A DNA stretch of 28,196 nucleotides, taken from assembly GCA_000969725.1 (NCBI GenBank), contig JXSR01S074608.1, one strand, 5' to 3'. A model generated the notes under the pieces. That model saw only the letters and a program-made list of their open reading frames with translations, had not been told where the DNA came from and ran no database searches. Positions 1-9,878 of the stretch are shown here, piece after piece. The DNA is from Ophiothrix spiculata (taxonomy: Eukaryota; Echinodermata; Ophiuroidea; Amphilepidida; Ophiotrichidae). The first letter of the stretch is position 1; each line of letters starts with the position of its first letter. Made by a program: the position numbers and the translations under genes.

Positions 1-757
1 ATGCAACCCGTGTCTATGACGTATTTGGACTTAGGCGCATTTTGGTGGTTTTTGACAGTGAGCTTTAGTGAGTTCTGGTGGGGTTAGGGTTAAGTTACCG
101 TATTAAACAGAATATGTTGTCTGCCCGTTGTGAAGGATTTCTACAAGGAAAAAGAAATAAGTCTTTGCGACAGAACACTTTTCGAGAAACTGATTAAAAT
201 ATGCAGCAAAAATAAGGAAAATAATAAGAATTTCCAGCAGATTTTCTGTTGTAAAATTTGATCGCTTTGATCAATTTCAACAAGTAAGGTATTATTTTAA
301 AGCTTAGAAAATGCTGTAATAGATGAAATGATTAAATCAAAAATGATATAATCTACAAGGTCCCCCCTGTCGCGGCTTCAGAGCACGACGCACTCCTGGA
401 GGAAGCCATTGTCAACAACATGCTGTATTTTTTCACTTTTGTTACATTCAAATATGTACTTCATCATTAGAATTATCGAAAAAACAAGAACAAAAGGATT
501 CATTTTAGGTTTAATAGTTTTTTTTTCAATGATAATTGAAAGTTATAGATAATTATGTTCGTCTGTTATCATGGTTATTTTACCATATCTTACGACTATA
601 TTGTAAAACGGATATTAAATATGGATTCTAATAATGTTATATAAATTGAAAATCCAAATGCATAGAAACAATTAACATTCGCTTCAAGCATTTTTCCTTT
701 GTTTTGTTAAAGTCACATTGCCGAACGTCGATTTTTAAAACAATTTATATATTATGG

Positions 758-1521
758 ACGAGGGTCTTCAATAAGTTCGTGGCCTGAGGTAGAAGGAGAT
801 GATGTGTGCAGTTTTTAGTGAAGTGTGCATGTAGTTCAACTCAATTGACGAACACTTGGAAAAATTCATATAAATATCTCCTTTCGTTATAATTTTTCAG
901 AAACTTGCCAGTTAAAGATTTCTGAGAATTGAGTTTTTATCTGAAGAAACAATATAACTTTACTGACATACAAGTTTAAAAAAAAGGCTGTAAAGACTTT
1001 AAAAAAAAAACTCTATCAAGTAGCATGAAAATATTTTTGGGCTGCAGATTTCAACAATGTCAAGGAAAAGATGGATATAAGACTTTTCGGTATAAGAAAG
1101 ACGGTTATTTTATCGTTTTTAAATACTTAAGATGCGTTTACACTGTGACGAGTTGGGGTAACGACAAGCAACGTGGACCTGCGAATTGCAGTTTTGAATT
1201 TTACGCCCGTCATCGTTAGTTAAAGTCAGTTAACGCTCACACAAGCTGCTAGGCACGCACACTATCGTTTTCAGTTACAATTTTTTAGTTGCAAATACGT
1301 TACCCTCTGACGTAACCCTACGTCACAGTGTAAACGCACCTTGAATTCTTCAATTTAGAAACCTCGAACAGGCTTGTTTTTAAAATAAAAAACAAAGATA
1401 TTTACTTTGAACTTATAAATATTCATCAATTGAGTTGATCTGCATTATTATCATTATTTAAGAAACAAGGCATAGCTCGTTTCCTTCCACCTCAGGCCAC
1501 TAACTTATTGAACACCCTCGT
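758..1521. mobile_element. Non-autonomous DNA transposon with ~40-bp terminal inverted repeats
   Basis: The left end (ACGAGGGTCTTCAATAAG, then GTGGCCTGAGG) and the reverse complement of the right end match over about 40 bases with a few differences. The element is 764 bp and has no convincing reading frame for a transposase. A homologous copy sits at 22510-23268 in the other half of the segmental duplication, so this insertion predates the duplication. A more diverged, right-truncated relative lies at 15147-15672. I could not recognise a clear target-site duplication, so the superfamily is left open. A smaller inverted-repeat element is nested at 1131-1340. Confidence 0.85.
1131..1340. mobile_element. 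Nested MITE inside the 758-1521 element
   Basis: Ends read GATGCGTTTACACTGTGACG on the left and, reverse-complemented, GGTGCGTTTACACTGTGACG on the right: a 20-bp inverted repeat with a single difference. The 210-bp unit lies within the larger inverted-repeat element, and the equivalent is found at 22879-23085. The third relative of the host element (15147-15672) lacks it at the matching place, which supports a nested insertion. Flanks read TTAA on the left and TTGA on the right, hinting at a TTAA target, but this is weak. A short open frame over 1025-1219 crosses its border and is judged non-coding. Confidence 0.75.
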
Positions 1522-1967
1522 TATTGAATACTAAAAGGGGAAAAATATTGTAGTCCCCGAAAACATTTACTAGAATGGAAACTATTACTTGATAAATGCA
1601 ATCAAAAATGTTTGTTTGTTAGACGAAATATAAATGTTACATAATTGGATAATTAAGAAATGTAGTCTGGAGTACAAAATAAGAGTAAGCAATATCCTTG
1701 AATATCTAAATCTAATATATAACTCAACAATATTCTAAAAAATAAAACCAGTTTATGTTAACCTGGTTTTATTCATAATCAATTTGGGAATTGCTCACAA
1801 ATACAAGAGAATGTTTTTCAAAATATTGATTTAAAAATGTTTTCAGTTATTTAATCAATTTTCGTCTCGTCAGAATATAATGTCAGCCTAATTGGTCAGG
1901 ATATACATAGTGAGAATTACGCAAAAAGTTGGCGTGAAGGTGAAAAGGGTTAATTGTTGAAACCGCG

Positions 1968-2139
1968 CCGGTGTAATGAGACTGAGTGTCCTCCATAATT
2001 AGGACTCCGGGTCTAATTGAACTATACGGAATAAGTCGCAATCAATGATTTATTGATCGCACATGTACAAGTACGTTCTACACAATTGAATAGTAGCTAG
2101 GACATTCAGTCACACGGACGGTGTATTTCATCACACCGG
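1968..2139. mobile_element. MITE insertion present only in the left duplication copy
   Basis: The ends are CCGGTGTAATGA on the left and TCATCACACCGG on the right, a 12-bp inverted repeat with one mismatch. In the other copy (about 23700-23715) the site is uninterrupted and reads GCGCCGGATC with one CCGG, so the insertion added 168 bp and left CCGG on both sides. CCGG may be a 4-bp target duplication or part of the ends. A second member in the opposite orientation is at 8253-8425, with the same internal segment (ACATGTACA, AATCAATGATTTATTGAT and so on). No coding capacity. Superfamily not assigned. Confidence 0.9.
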
Positions 2140-2555
2140 ATCAAAAAGAAAAGGGAGGAAAAGAAAGTATTCGTAAAAGGACGAATAAAAAAGACAGGAA
2201 AGTTATCATAAAAACATTTTGATTAACAGGCTTCGGTATTCATCACAATAAACCTTAAGAATTGTATTGTCGAAGCAACTTAAATTTACTGTATGCAATC
2301 GTCTAAGGTCTGTATTTTGTTTTGCAATCAATTTCATGTTGAGTGTTACTTGATGCGTTCATTACATTTCAAATTGTCTATTATAATGCTGTTCAATGTG
2401 AATCAAATTCAATGTGCGGTTGAATTAAGACTGACCTTGAAAATTAAGACTCCATCATTGTACTGTAGATAGTCTGCATAAAATAAGTCAGAATATATTT
2501 CTCCATATTGGCTACTGGAAATGAATAACCAATATTGGTCTTATTTTTGTTTCTA

Positions 2556-2799
2556 TACACTCTAAAAATTATTTTACTCTTTGTTGAGTAAAAAGGTCAC
2601 AGCTCATTGTTGAGTAAAATCGTACTCAACATTGAGTAAAATCTTACTCGGTTAAGTCAATATTACTCAATGTTGAGCACATCTTACTCAACGTTGAGCA
2701 AAGTTTACCCAACGTTGAGTAAAATTTTACTCAACAAAATGAGCTGTGACCGTTGTGTAATTTTTTACTCAACAAGATTAAGCTAATTTTAAGAGTGTA
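2556..2799. mobile_element. Tc1/mariner-like MITE with TA target duplication and GTTGAGTAA repeats
   Basis: The element proper (2558-2797, 240 bp) begins CACTCTAAAAATT and ends AATTTTAAGAGTG, and is flanked by TA on both sides. The right duplication copy shows the empty site, CTATACGCC near 24172, with a single TA, so the borders are exact. The interior is a foldback of variants of GTTGAGTAAAA and its complement TTTTACTCAAC, with an outer pair (GGTCACAGCTCATTGTTGAG and CAACAAAATGAGCTGTGACC). TA duplication fits the Tc1/mariner group; the assignment rests on that alone. Confidence 0.92.
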
Positions 2800-3246
2800 C
2801 GCCTTAAAACAAATATAGTGTTGTCAAGCAAATTCCGTCATTCCATTGTTTTCCTGTAGCATTTTGGGATGTTATTATCAATTAATTAGGATTTTACTAT
2901 CAGTTTTTTTAGGAACAAATCGTATTCTTTCTTTAAAAATCAGAATTCTTATAATACAGGAACTTTTTACCTTACAGGTTTTTTACTTCTCAACAATTAA
3001 TGTGTACCTGAGCATTGCATGCATGTATTTGATTCTAAAAGAACTGCAAATGTTGTACAATATATTATCTTTACCTTTATCTTTGTACTTGTAAAACCTT
3101 GCAAATATTAATTATCTGTTCTCTAATTATTTTGCACGAGGTTATTTGTTCATAACACAATATTCCCTTGTCAACTACTTCGCCCAACATTATTTGAAAA
3201 ACAGATGATTCTCAAATATGTGCTTATTTTTCTTCCTTTATTTCAG

Positions 3247-3287
3247 GCCAAGCAAGTGTAAATACATCGAATCTTCCGTCTACAATG
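3247..3287 (+). CDS. Gene A, 41-nt stalk exon of an EGF/transmembrane protein (partial gene)
   Basis: A pyrimidine-rich tract ending TTTATTTCAG precedes it and a GTATGT donor follows. In phase-1 entry the exon reads GC then 13 codons, QASVNTSNLPSTM, and ends on a codon border, so it joins in phase 0 to the terminal exon at 7705. One N-glycosylation sequon (NTS) is present. The right duplication copy has the same exon at 24642-24682, with identical splice sites and one amino-acid change (T to A, which keeps a sequon). The other two frames are less likely: one has a stop, the third would give a phase that does not match the terminal exon. Upstream exons of gene A lie outside the window. The product is part of the extracellular stalk; I do not recognise the family. 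Confidence 0.75.
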
Positions 3288-6200
3288 GTATGTATGAGGT
3301 CAAAGAGATAGATTTCACAAGGTCAATCAGAACCGAGGATACTGTAAACAAACATTTAAAAGTTCACCATTTCCCTTTATCATCCCATAGAAAAAGTATG
3401 TTTAAAGTAGAATGTCCCTTGTACTAAACCAAACATGTGACCGTCCAGCTCAAACCAGCCGTAAAGTCGGTCGATTGTCATTTTCACTTTTGTACATAGC
3501 ACAAAATGAAATTTGCCGACTTATGTCTGAAAAGTCACAAACAGAAAGTGTAGTCGACCGAGCTGTTACGACAAAACCAACAAAGCCCAAACGAGCGTTA
3601 ACTTCCAGGTTTATTGCCGTGTGACTCGAAAAACTTGTGTGGGTTTTGTTTTCTGTATCGTGTCAGCCTTTATGTGACTTTAGCATAAGGGAAGTCTATA
3701 TTAAGCATATATTATCTGTGGGATGATAGTGAAAAGTGTTAATTTTATTTAGCTAGCATAGGAGCACATAGTATACCGTAAATTGAAAGCATAACACAGC
3801 TTAAACTCATCTAATAAACTTCTAATTGCAAGTATATTTTATTTATGCAAGTGAAAGCTAAATAAAGAGCATATATTTTGTAACGGTACAATGTTGTCTA
3901 CTTTATAATGAAAAGAATGAATGCAAAATAGTCTTTTAGTCTTTATCATTTTTTGGTATAACCAAATAGTATGGTTAGAAATAGCTTACTTGAAAGATAA
4001 CTAGTACGGAAATTCTCATTATATTGCTTGGGCAGGCGATTTGCCCAGGCACTTGTTGTCTTAATTATTGTTCGTTTAGGTTACAAAATCGGTATTTGAC
4101 AAGATTCCTTGACCTTTGTGGATTTTGATATATACGTATGTTGTTATGGCTTAGCAGTATGCGAATGCAATATGTAAACAAAGACCGGTACGGCGAGTAA
4201 TGGAAACGCAATTACAGTGATACAAGCCCACTCAGTACTAAGTAATAACTTTTCTATTAGCTTCAAGTACGTTCTCCAATTACTATAAACATGGTTGGCT
4301 TTATCAGTGGGTATTGACTGCATATAAATGTAATTGAAAGTCGTAACGGAAACAACCTGTTTTATTAAGCATACAACAACGTTTATCCAATGCTTACTTA
4401 CTTTCAAGTATTATGCAGTGACTTAATTTTTATTTTTTTATTTATTGATGTTAAACGTAACATTTCATTTCAGTTTGTCCTTATTTACCGAGAATAAATG
4501 CAGTTTTTCGTGTAATTAATTTCTTTACGTACCAACGTACGTGTGAAATCAATTTTGCAGACCATGGTTTATTTCTCATAATACTCATAAGAAAAATGTG
4601 TATTAGCAACAGAAATGTTCACACTGGGGTTCCACAGATTGAACAAAGAATTTTAGTAACTCTGGCGGGGTTTTATTTTAAAAGTTATTTTAACTTGAAG
4701 ACTACCTTTAACTTTCAAAATATTGTTTGATGCTTGTGCTAAAGAGAAATTTACCATGATTCTTGTTAACAAAAGTATTTAAGTTATACCCTAAGACTTT
4801 TACGTCATTGCATAGGCCATGCAATACATAACATTTTGCGGTGTACAGACGCACTTCTATAATAAACATTGTAAAATCTAAATTACTTTTATAAAATGTT
4901 GAAAAGTAAACTTTTTTCAGAAAATATTAATAATTATTGTCCATCTTTGACGGGCAAGGAAGACAATTGTCCACCGGAATAGACTTCAGATTTTTTTTTC
5001 TATAATAAAGATTTTATCAAAGCAATTTAGATTTTACTGTGTTAATAGTAGGCCTGAAACGGCTAGCCATGTCGATGTCACAGGGAACCTATAAATCGAA
5101 ATTTTGCTTTACAGCGTACACTGATAAAAACTCATTACAGCATTTTAAATAATTTATCTATTAAAATGTTGTTCATTTACAAATGCACCTGAACCTTGGT
5201 TATCATGGTAATTACGATGTAACAATGGTTACTAATTTTAATTGCTTTGACACATGTTGTCGCCATGGAAGCAAAGGTCTTATTGCTCTCGCGGTAATGG
5301 CCTTCATATAGGCACCATAGGGCATGTAACACTACTTATGGATCAATTCATTGGAAAAAAGAGAGAATGTACACACAAGCCGGGCGGCCCTAATTTGGTA
5401 AAACTTGAAATGCAACAATTTAAGAACATCACATTTGAAATTTAAACATAGGACATTTTTTAATATATGCTGTTAAATGTTGTTGACCATTTCCAAATTA
5501 AAAAGATGTAGTTTGCTTTTAGAGATTTTTTCAGTATCAAGAATGGATAGAACACCCTCAAATTAGCAAAGAAAGTCTGTTAAATAGAAATTGTTCAAAA
5601 GTAAGTTTAATAGATAGTGTTACCAACCAGGACCGCGTGATCGTCAACTTTTAAGACCATGCACCTAATTCAAAAAATGCATATCAAACAAACATGATGA
5701 AAAATGATAAAGTATACATGATTTAATGTTGTTTTTACTATAATCAATATATCACAGAGATATGAAGCAATCATATCCTATGGAACAAAAGAGATCAAAC
5801 CATCAGTATACTTTGGTCGGGTTTTTTTCGACTGGATTTATTTTACAAGAGCATTCTCAGATTCACAATGATTTAACTTGAAAGAACACCACAAATGTGT
5901 AATTTGTACAGACACTTTGCAAAAATACAATGTTTTTAAGCAACATCTATGTGGTATGGTAAAACAGTTTAAGCTTATCTTAAAAATGCTTTTATAAGTT
6001 CCTACCAACAGGGTGCCCTATCAATCATGACTTCTGATATTTTTTTTTTTGACTTACTGGGATTGTTTTCGGTAGATATTACCCTCCAAATGGTCTGACC
6101 AAAAGTAACATACTTTTTCAGCTAGCCAATTTGTTGAATTAATTTCGGAATCTCAAATTTAATTCAACATGTAATATATAGAATAAGTACATGTAGGTGT

Positions 6201-6427
6201 CCATCCATTTTGATCCTTTGGTTTATAAGAAAACAAGTTTACAGAAAACATGCATATGGATCACTTTAGTTAGTCCAAAATCTACAGTTAAACTGTTTTA
6301 ACTAAAATCTATTTTTAAACCATATCTTATGAAATTGCTTTGCAACACATGTACCATACTGATAGTAAATCGACATTTTTGGTCAAAAACCGATATCACC
6401 AATATGTTCAGGGTAAATTCTCTTCTA
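3288..6427 (+). other. Gene A intron, duplicated part
   Basis: This is the first three-quarters of the 4.4-kb intron between the stalk and terminal exons. Nothing else in it looks coding. The short open frames at 4144-4407 (minus), 3412-3624 and 5254-5445 are broken by indels in the right duplication copy. The intron is AT-rich, and its large size is shared by both copies. Confidence 0.7.
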
Positions 6428-6700
6428 AAAATGTATACTTCTATATGGTTTAAGCAATTAGTTTGAGAGTTATAGTAAGAGCCTTATTATCTTTTTTCTT
6501 GTCTAGCATGAGGTTGCTGTAGCAAAATCATTCAGCACATTCTTGAACACATTGAAAATGCAGCGACAAAATTGTATGCGTATTAAAGTAGAGATGGACT
6601 ATCGCATCTCGTGGCAGTAAATATCAACTTGGCAGCCTTATGTTGGAGTGAGTCACTTTTACCAACTATTGCTACTTCTTCATAAAGAAATCTGAAATGA

Positions 6701-7620
6701 ACAGGGTGTCCAAAAAATAACTGCACATTTTAAATGTTAACAACTTTACAACCAAGATTCGTATTACAACTCTAAACATATGCATTGGTAGAGGAGACTT
6801 GTAGACTTTTTTTGGTACCAAACATTATGCAGTCAGTAACCTTCTAAGATAGCAAGATGTTGCTCGTCTGTCACTTCACTATTACGACATAACGCCTCAT
6901 TCAGTTAAACGAATTAGAATGGCTTTATCAATTAACACTCTCATGATCTAAGACTGCCAGATTACTTTCTGAATGACAGTATATCTCAACACCTTGGGCT
7001 ATTCCTGACCTGAAACAGAACATTGCCAGTGAAGATCAGGAATAACACATGCAAAAACGGCCAAAACTTTGTTATTAGAGTCAAAGAATATTGAAATCTG
7101 CAAGAACATCATCTATATAAAACATATTCTGAAATTCTAGGCAGCTTGATCTGGATAAAAAGGAGGTAATTTATAATGTCTCTGTGAGCATAGTGAGTGT
7201 AAACCTTTTTTGTTACGGAGTAATGCTGCTGCACCATTCAAAGATAAGCATAATGCTAGAGTTACGATTTGACAAATGAAACCACAATCAAACATATTCG
7301 TATTAACATTGTAAAAAGCTGTTTCGTTGCATAGGTCATTAAACTATTCATGAATAACTCCCCTGGTTTTTTAAACATTGATCCCTCCCCTACATGTGAT
7401 TTGCCCATTTATTTTCTTTCTCAGTATGGAAGTGTGCTATTTCCGTTTGACGTAATTTACGTTGAAATTGATTTTCAAAAATGGTAATTGCATCATGTTT
7501 GATATCAAAATAATTCTACAAGTCTCCTTTATCAATACATATGTCTATAGTTCCCGTACGAATCCTGGTTTAAGAGTTACAAGCTTTTAAAAATATTTAG
7601 TTGATTTTTGGACACCCTGT
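6701..7620. mobile_element. DNA transposon remnant with ~100-bp terminal inverted repeats, CAGGGTGTCC ends
   Basis: The first ~100 bases, starting ACAGGGTGTCCAAAAAATAA, match the reverse complement of the last ~100, ending TTTTTGGACACCCTGT. The match runs through shared blocks such as AGATTCGTA / AGGATTCGTA and ACATATG to the motif GGAGACTT. Total 920 bp. The right end is followed by TA, and the left has AA where TA would be expected, so a mariner-type TA target is plausible but decayed. There is no transposase frame; an inner inverted pair (ATTCCTGA / TCAGGAAT, about 7002-7045) is also visible. It sits in the gene A intron just before the terminal exon. Confidence 0.85.
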
Positions 7621-7704
7621 ATAATGACTTAACACTAAATTGATTGTAAATAATATGTTTTGATGTAACCAGCTATTTTTGTTTCTTTATTTTCAACCAT
7701 ACAG

Positions 7705-8058
7705 GCAAATCAAGGCCATAACGCAACATCTGCTCCAGTAAATACAACAGACATTCCAGCCACAGAAAACCTTAATCATACAAGTATAAAAAGCACACAG
7801 TCATCTACCCAAAAAGTGCAAACAACTGAAACAGTTTCAACGCTAGAACCAGGTCAACATCAACTGAGTATAACCATAACTCTTTTTAAAAGCTGGGAAT
7901 TCTTAGTAGCATTATTGTGCTTCGAGATTTTTGCTTATTGTGCAACTCTTTTTATTATATTCGGATTGCAAAATAAACGTACAGGAGGAAAACGTTTTGG
8001 AACATTTTCTTGGAAAGGCCGAAAAGGAGGAGAAAGACCTAAAACAGTTATTGCATGA
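7705..8058 (+). CDS. Gene A, terminal exon: S/T-rich stalk, transmembrane segment, basic tail
   Basis: The exon follows an acceptor (TTTCAACCATACAG) and is open for 117 codons to TGA. Residues 1-60 are Ser/Thr-rich with three N-glycosylation sequons (N6, N13, N24), as in a mucin-like stalk. Residues 64-88 form one hydrophobic span starting at Trp64 and containing an acidic Glu74. Residues 89-117 are a tail with nine Lys/Arg, giving type I topology (positive inside). The phase-0 start matches the stalk exon at 3247. Gene B, whose EGF exons lie downstream, appears to be its paralogue, so this protein probably also carries EGF-like modules upstream of the window; that is inference. A Glu within the membrane span is uncommon and could mediate pairing with a partner. 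No known signalling motif is seen in the tail. Confidence 0.8.
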   Translation, partial: ANQGHNATSAPVNTTDIPATENLNHTSIKSTQSSTQKVQTTETVSTLEPGQHQLSITITLFKSWEFLVALLCFEIFAYCATLFIIFGLQNKRTGGKRFGTFSWKGRKGGERPKTVIA

Positions 8059-8252
8059 TGTAGTGATATTCTTGGATATTGCTTGAATTTGAAAGTTATA
8101 ATGACTTTATTTATGATGCCTTCTCTTTGTATCCGTAGAATTGTTATGGATGACTTAAGTAGAATTCATAACAAAAATTCTTTACTATACGAGTATATAG
8201 TTCACCAGACACGAAGGTCAGTTATGCACAACAAAGAACTATATAAGTCGGT

Positions 8253-8425
8253 CCAGGTGTAATGAACTACAGCGTCCGTGTGACTGAGCGTCCTAGGTGC
8301 TATTCAATTGTGTAGAACGTATTTGTACATGTGCGATCAATAAATCATTGATTGCTACTTATTCCGTGTAGTTCAATTAGACCCGGACTCCTGGTTTGGG
8401 GGGAAACTCAGTCTCATTACACCGG
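8253..8425. mobile_element. Second copy of the CCGGTGTAATGA MITE, inverted orientation
   Basis: The ends are CCAGGTGTAATGAAC on the left and GTCTCATTACACCGG on the right. The interior is the reverse complement of 1968-2139, including AATCAATGATTTATTGAT-type sequence read the other way. It lies about 195 bp after the gene A stop codon, probably inside its 3' untranslated region. Confidence 0.88.
8339..8344 (+). promoter_or_regulatory. Candidate poly(A) signal AATAAA of gene A, inside a MITE
   Basis: This is the first canonical AATAAA downstream of the gene A stop codon, 280 nt on. I see neither AATAAA nor ATTAAA between 8059 and 8338. It belongs to the MITE at 8253-8425, so the 3' end of the mRNA may be set by transposon sequence. 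Whether cleavage takes place here cannot be told from sequence. Confidence 0.45.
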
Positions 8426-8772
8426 ACTAAGGGTAACTTAATCCCTTGAGCAAAACAACATAATTAGAAGAAATATGTGATAATTTGTTTCCATTCTAAA
8501 GATTTAAAATAATGTATTTTTTATAAATTGATCCATTTGTTTCAAAACATTGGAGTTATTTTGCAGAAAAACAAAAATTGACTTGGTCTAAAACTAACGT
8601 TTGTTCTGTTTTGTACACACAGCACACACCTTACTAATTAATTATTCATTTAAAAAATAATGTATTTTACACGTATTCCCTTTACATATACATGTATATA
8701 CAGTTTAACGGTTTCAATGAACTCTATCTCTAGTATATTACGGTTTGGTCGAATAAAGGAAATGACATCAAT
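8426..8772. other. AT-rich intergenic stretch
   Basis: I see no gene, repeat border or RNA here. It contains A/T runs and a TTAATTAATTATT segment, and links the two MITEs downstream of gene A. Confidence 0.5.
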
Positions 8773-9190
8773 GCCCGTATGCACAAAACAGGACTAAAGT
8801 TAGCCCCGGACTAAATGAAATTTAAAACTTGAAAAATTACAATTTTTTAGAGAAATCTAACAATGATTTATGTTCTTTTTTAAAGATTTAAACTTGAACT
8901 TTCCTTATTTGATTCATTTGTCTGTTTTAGAACATTGAAATTATTTTTAGAACAAAATATTGTATAGTCCGGGACTTACTTAGTTAGTCTCGGACTAAAC
9001 CAATTTTTGTCCTTTGAAAATGAAAATGAAAATGTCCCAAAACAGACAAACGGTAAAATTAAAGAAAATTGAGCATAGATCTTAAAGCAAAGACACAGAT
9101 TATCACAGATTCCAAAACTCTATATTATTTTCAAGGAATCGATTTCAATTAGTTCGGGACTAACTTTAGTCCTGCTTTGTGCATACGGGC
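8773..9190. mobile_element. MITE with ~45-bp terminal inverted repeats, GCCCGTATGCACAAA ends
   Basis: The left end (GCCCGTATGCACAAAACAGG, then ACTAAAGTTAGCCCCGGACTAA) matches the reverse complement of the right end (ending GTCCTGCTTTGTGCATACGG then GC) with few differences, over about 45 bases. Length 418 bp, no reading frame. A further inner palindromic segment (TAGTCCGGGACTTA and AGTCTCGGACTA) lies near 8965-8998. Flanks suggest a possible 3-bp repeat (CAA), but the exact border is unsure; GGGCCCGTATGC ends are seen in several cut-and-paste families, so no superfamily is given. Confidence 0.85.
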
Positions 9191-9215
9191 CCAAATGTCT
9201 TGCGCAAGGACTATA

Positions 9216-9290
9216 ATGGAGCTCAAACTCGTAACCTATTGATTATGAATCTTGCACTGATCAGCTAGATCACAAGCTTTCCAATAATAC
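9216..9290 (-). repeat. Degenerate tRNA-like sequence, possible SINE remnant
   Basis: Read on the minus strand it contains GTGATCTAGCTGATCAGTGC, resembling a D-arm/A box, then a TTCATAA anticodon-loop-like segment, then AGTTTGAGCTC, which fits the B box consensus in most positions. The acceptor stem does not pair, so it is not a working tRNA. It may be the head of an old tRNA-derived SINE. Chance similarity cannot be excluded. Confidence 0.3.
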
Positions 9291-9420
9291 ATGGATTATT
9301 GCAAAAATGGGGCGTGACGTTTTTGGACAAACAGTATAGGCAATAGTATTTCATGTATTTCAAGCAAAAAAGACTTCTTGGCAAGAAAGGAACAAGCATA
9401 GAGAGCCGGTACCAAGCTTG

Positions 9421-9878
9421 ATGTCATATAGGAAGTCTGATATTACCAGAGCAACCAAGATTGAATTCTTGAGGGCCTGTTTTGAAAGCATCTTAGAAGA
9501 AACATGGACTTTAAAGAAAGAGCTCAAAGATGCTTAGATGGCACCTACACCAGGCTACAAATGCGTTTCCAAAATATGTCCTGGAGACAATATCCAACAA
9601 AGCATTAGATTTAGGGTGATATAGCCCAAATCTCTACAACCGTGGCACAGAGGAGAGCCCAATTTGCTGGTCACTGCTTTTGAGCCAAGGCCCAGATCAT
9701 ATCGGACCTTCTTCTATGGAGACTTCCATGTCCAAACAGATGCTGTAGACCTTAATTGTGCCCTGATACCATATGTAGAGATACTAGCTTGAACTTTAAT
9801 GAACTTGAAAATGCAATATGTAATCAAGATTGTAGGCAAAGAAATATGTTATGGATCTTGACGGAAGTCGACAGATGA
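9421..9878 (+). pseudogene. Decayed C-terminal part of a non-LTR retrotransposon reverse transcriptase
   Basis: The first frame (9421-9537) gives ITRATKIEFLRACFESIL then EETWTLKKEL, like the region that in many invertebrate LINE ORF2 proteins reads TKxRLF...ESILLYGSETWTLT. It shifts frame at the stop near 9535 and continues as LDGTYTRLQMRFQNMSWRQ. Further on come VAQRRAQFAGHCF, ISDLLLWRLP and CRDTSLNFNELENAM, matching the family pattern RRLxFAGHC...LVLWEP...DTGL..EL. The second frame carries four internal stops in about 115 codons, so this is a dead fragment. No 5' part of the element is visible upstream, and a poly-A or repeat tail is not clear. The clade (RTE, CR1 or other) is not decided. 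Confidence 0.72.

Larger units (their letters stand above)
93..6427. repeat. Segmental duplication, left copy
   Basis: This stretch aligns collinearly, apart from indels, with about 21985-28196. Both copies hold the same 41-nt stalk exon, the same inverted-repeat element (758-1521 here) and long identical runs of intron, for example around 3880-3920 and 5160-5260. Homology fades to the left at about position 93, where the first ~90 bases have no counterpart upstream of 21985. To the right it continues to the end of the window in the other copy, so the true right border is not seen. Most of the sequence here is intron of gene A. Two insertions (1968-2139 and 2556-2799) are private to this copy. 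Confidence 0.95.

Noticed and set aside
1025-1219. 64-codon open frame in the left-arm element
   Set aside because: It runs across the border of the nested MITE and is disrupted by small deletions in the right copy (around 22780-22990).
4144-4407. 87-codon minus-strand open frame with hydrophobic C-terminal part
   Set aside because: The homologous sequence at about 25665-25910 has a 4-base deletion and other changes that break the frame, so it is not under protein constraint.
5254-5445. 63-codon open frame in the gene A intron
   Set aside because: The right copy has an insertion near 27056 and further indels in the same region.
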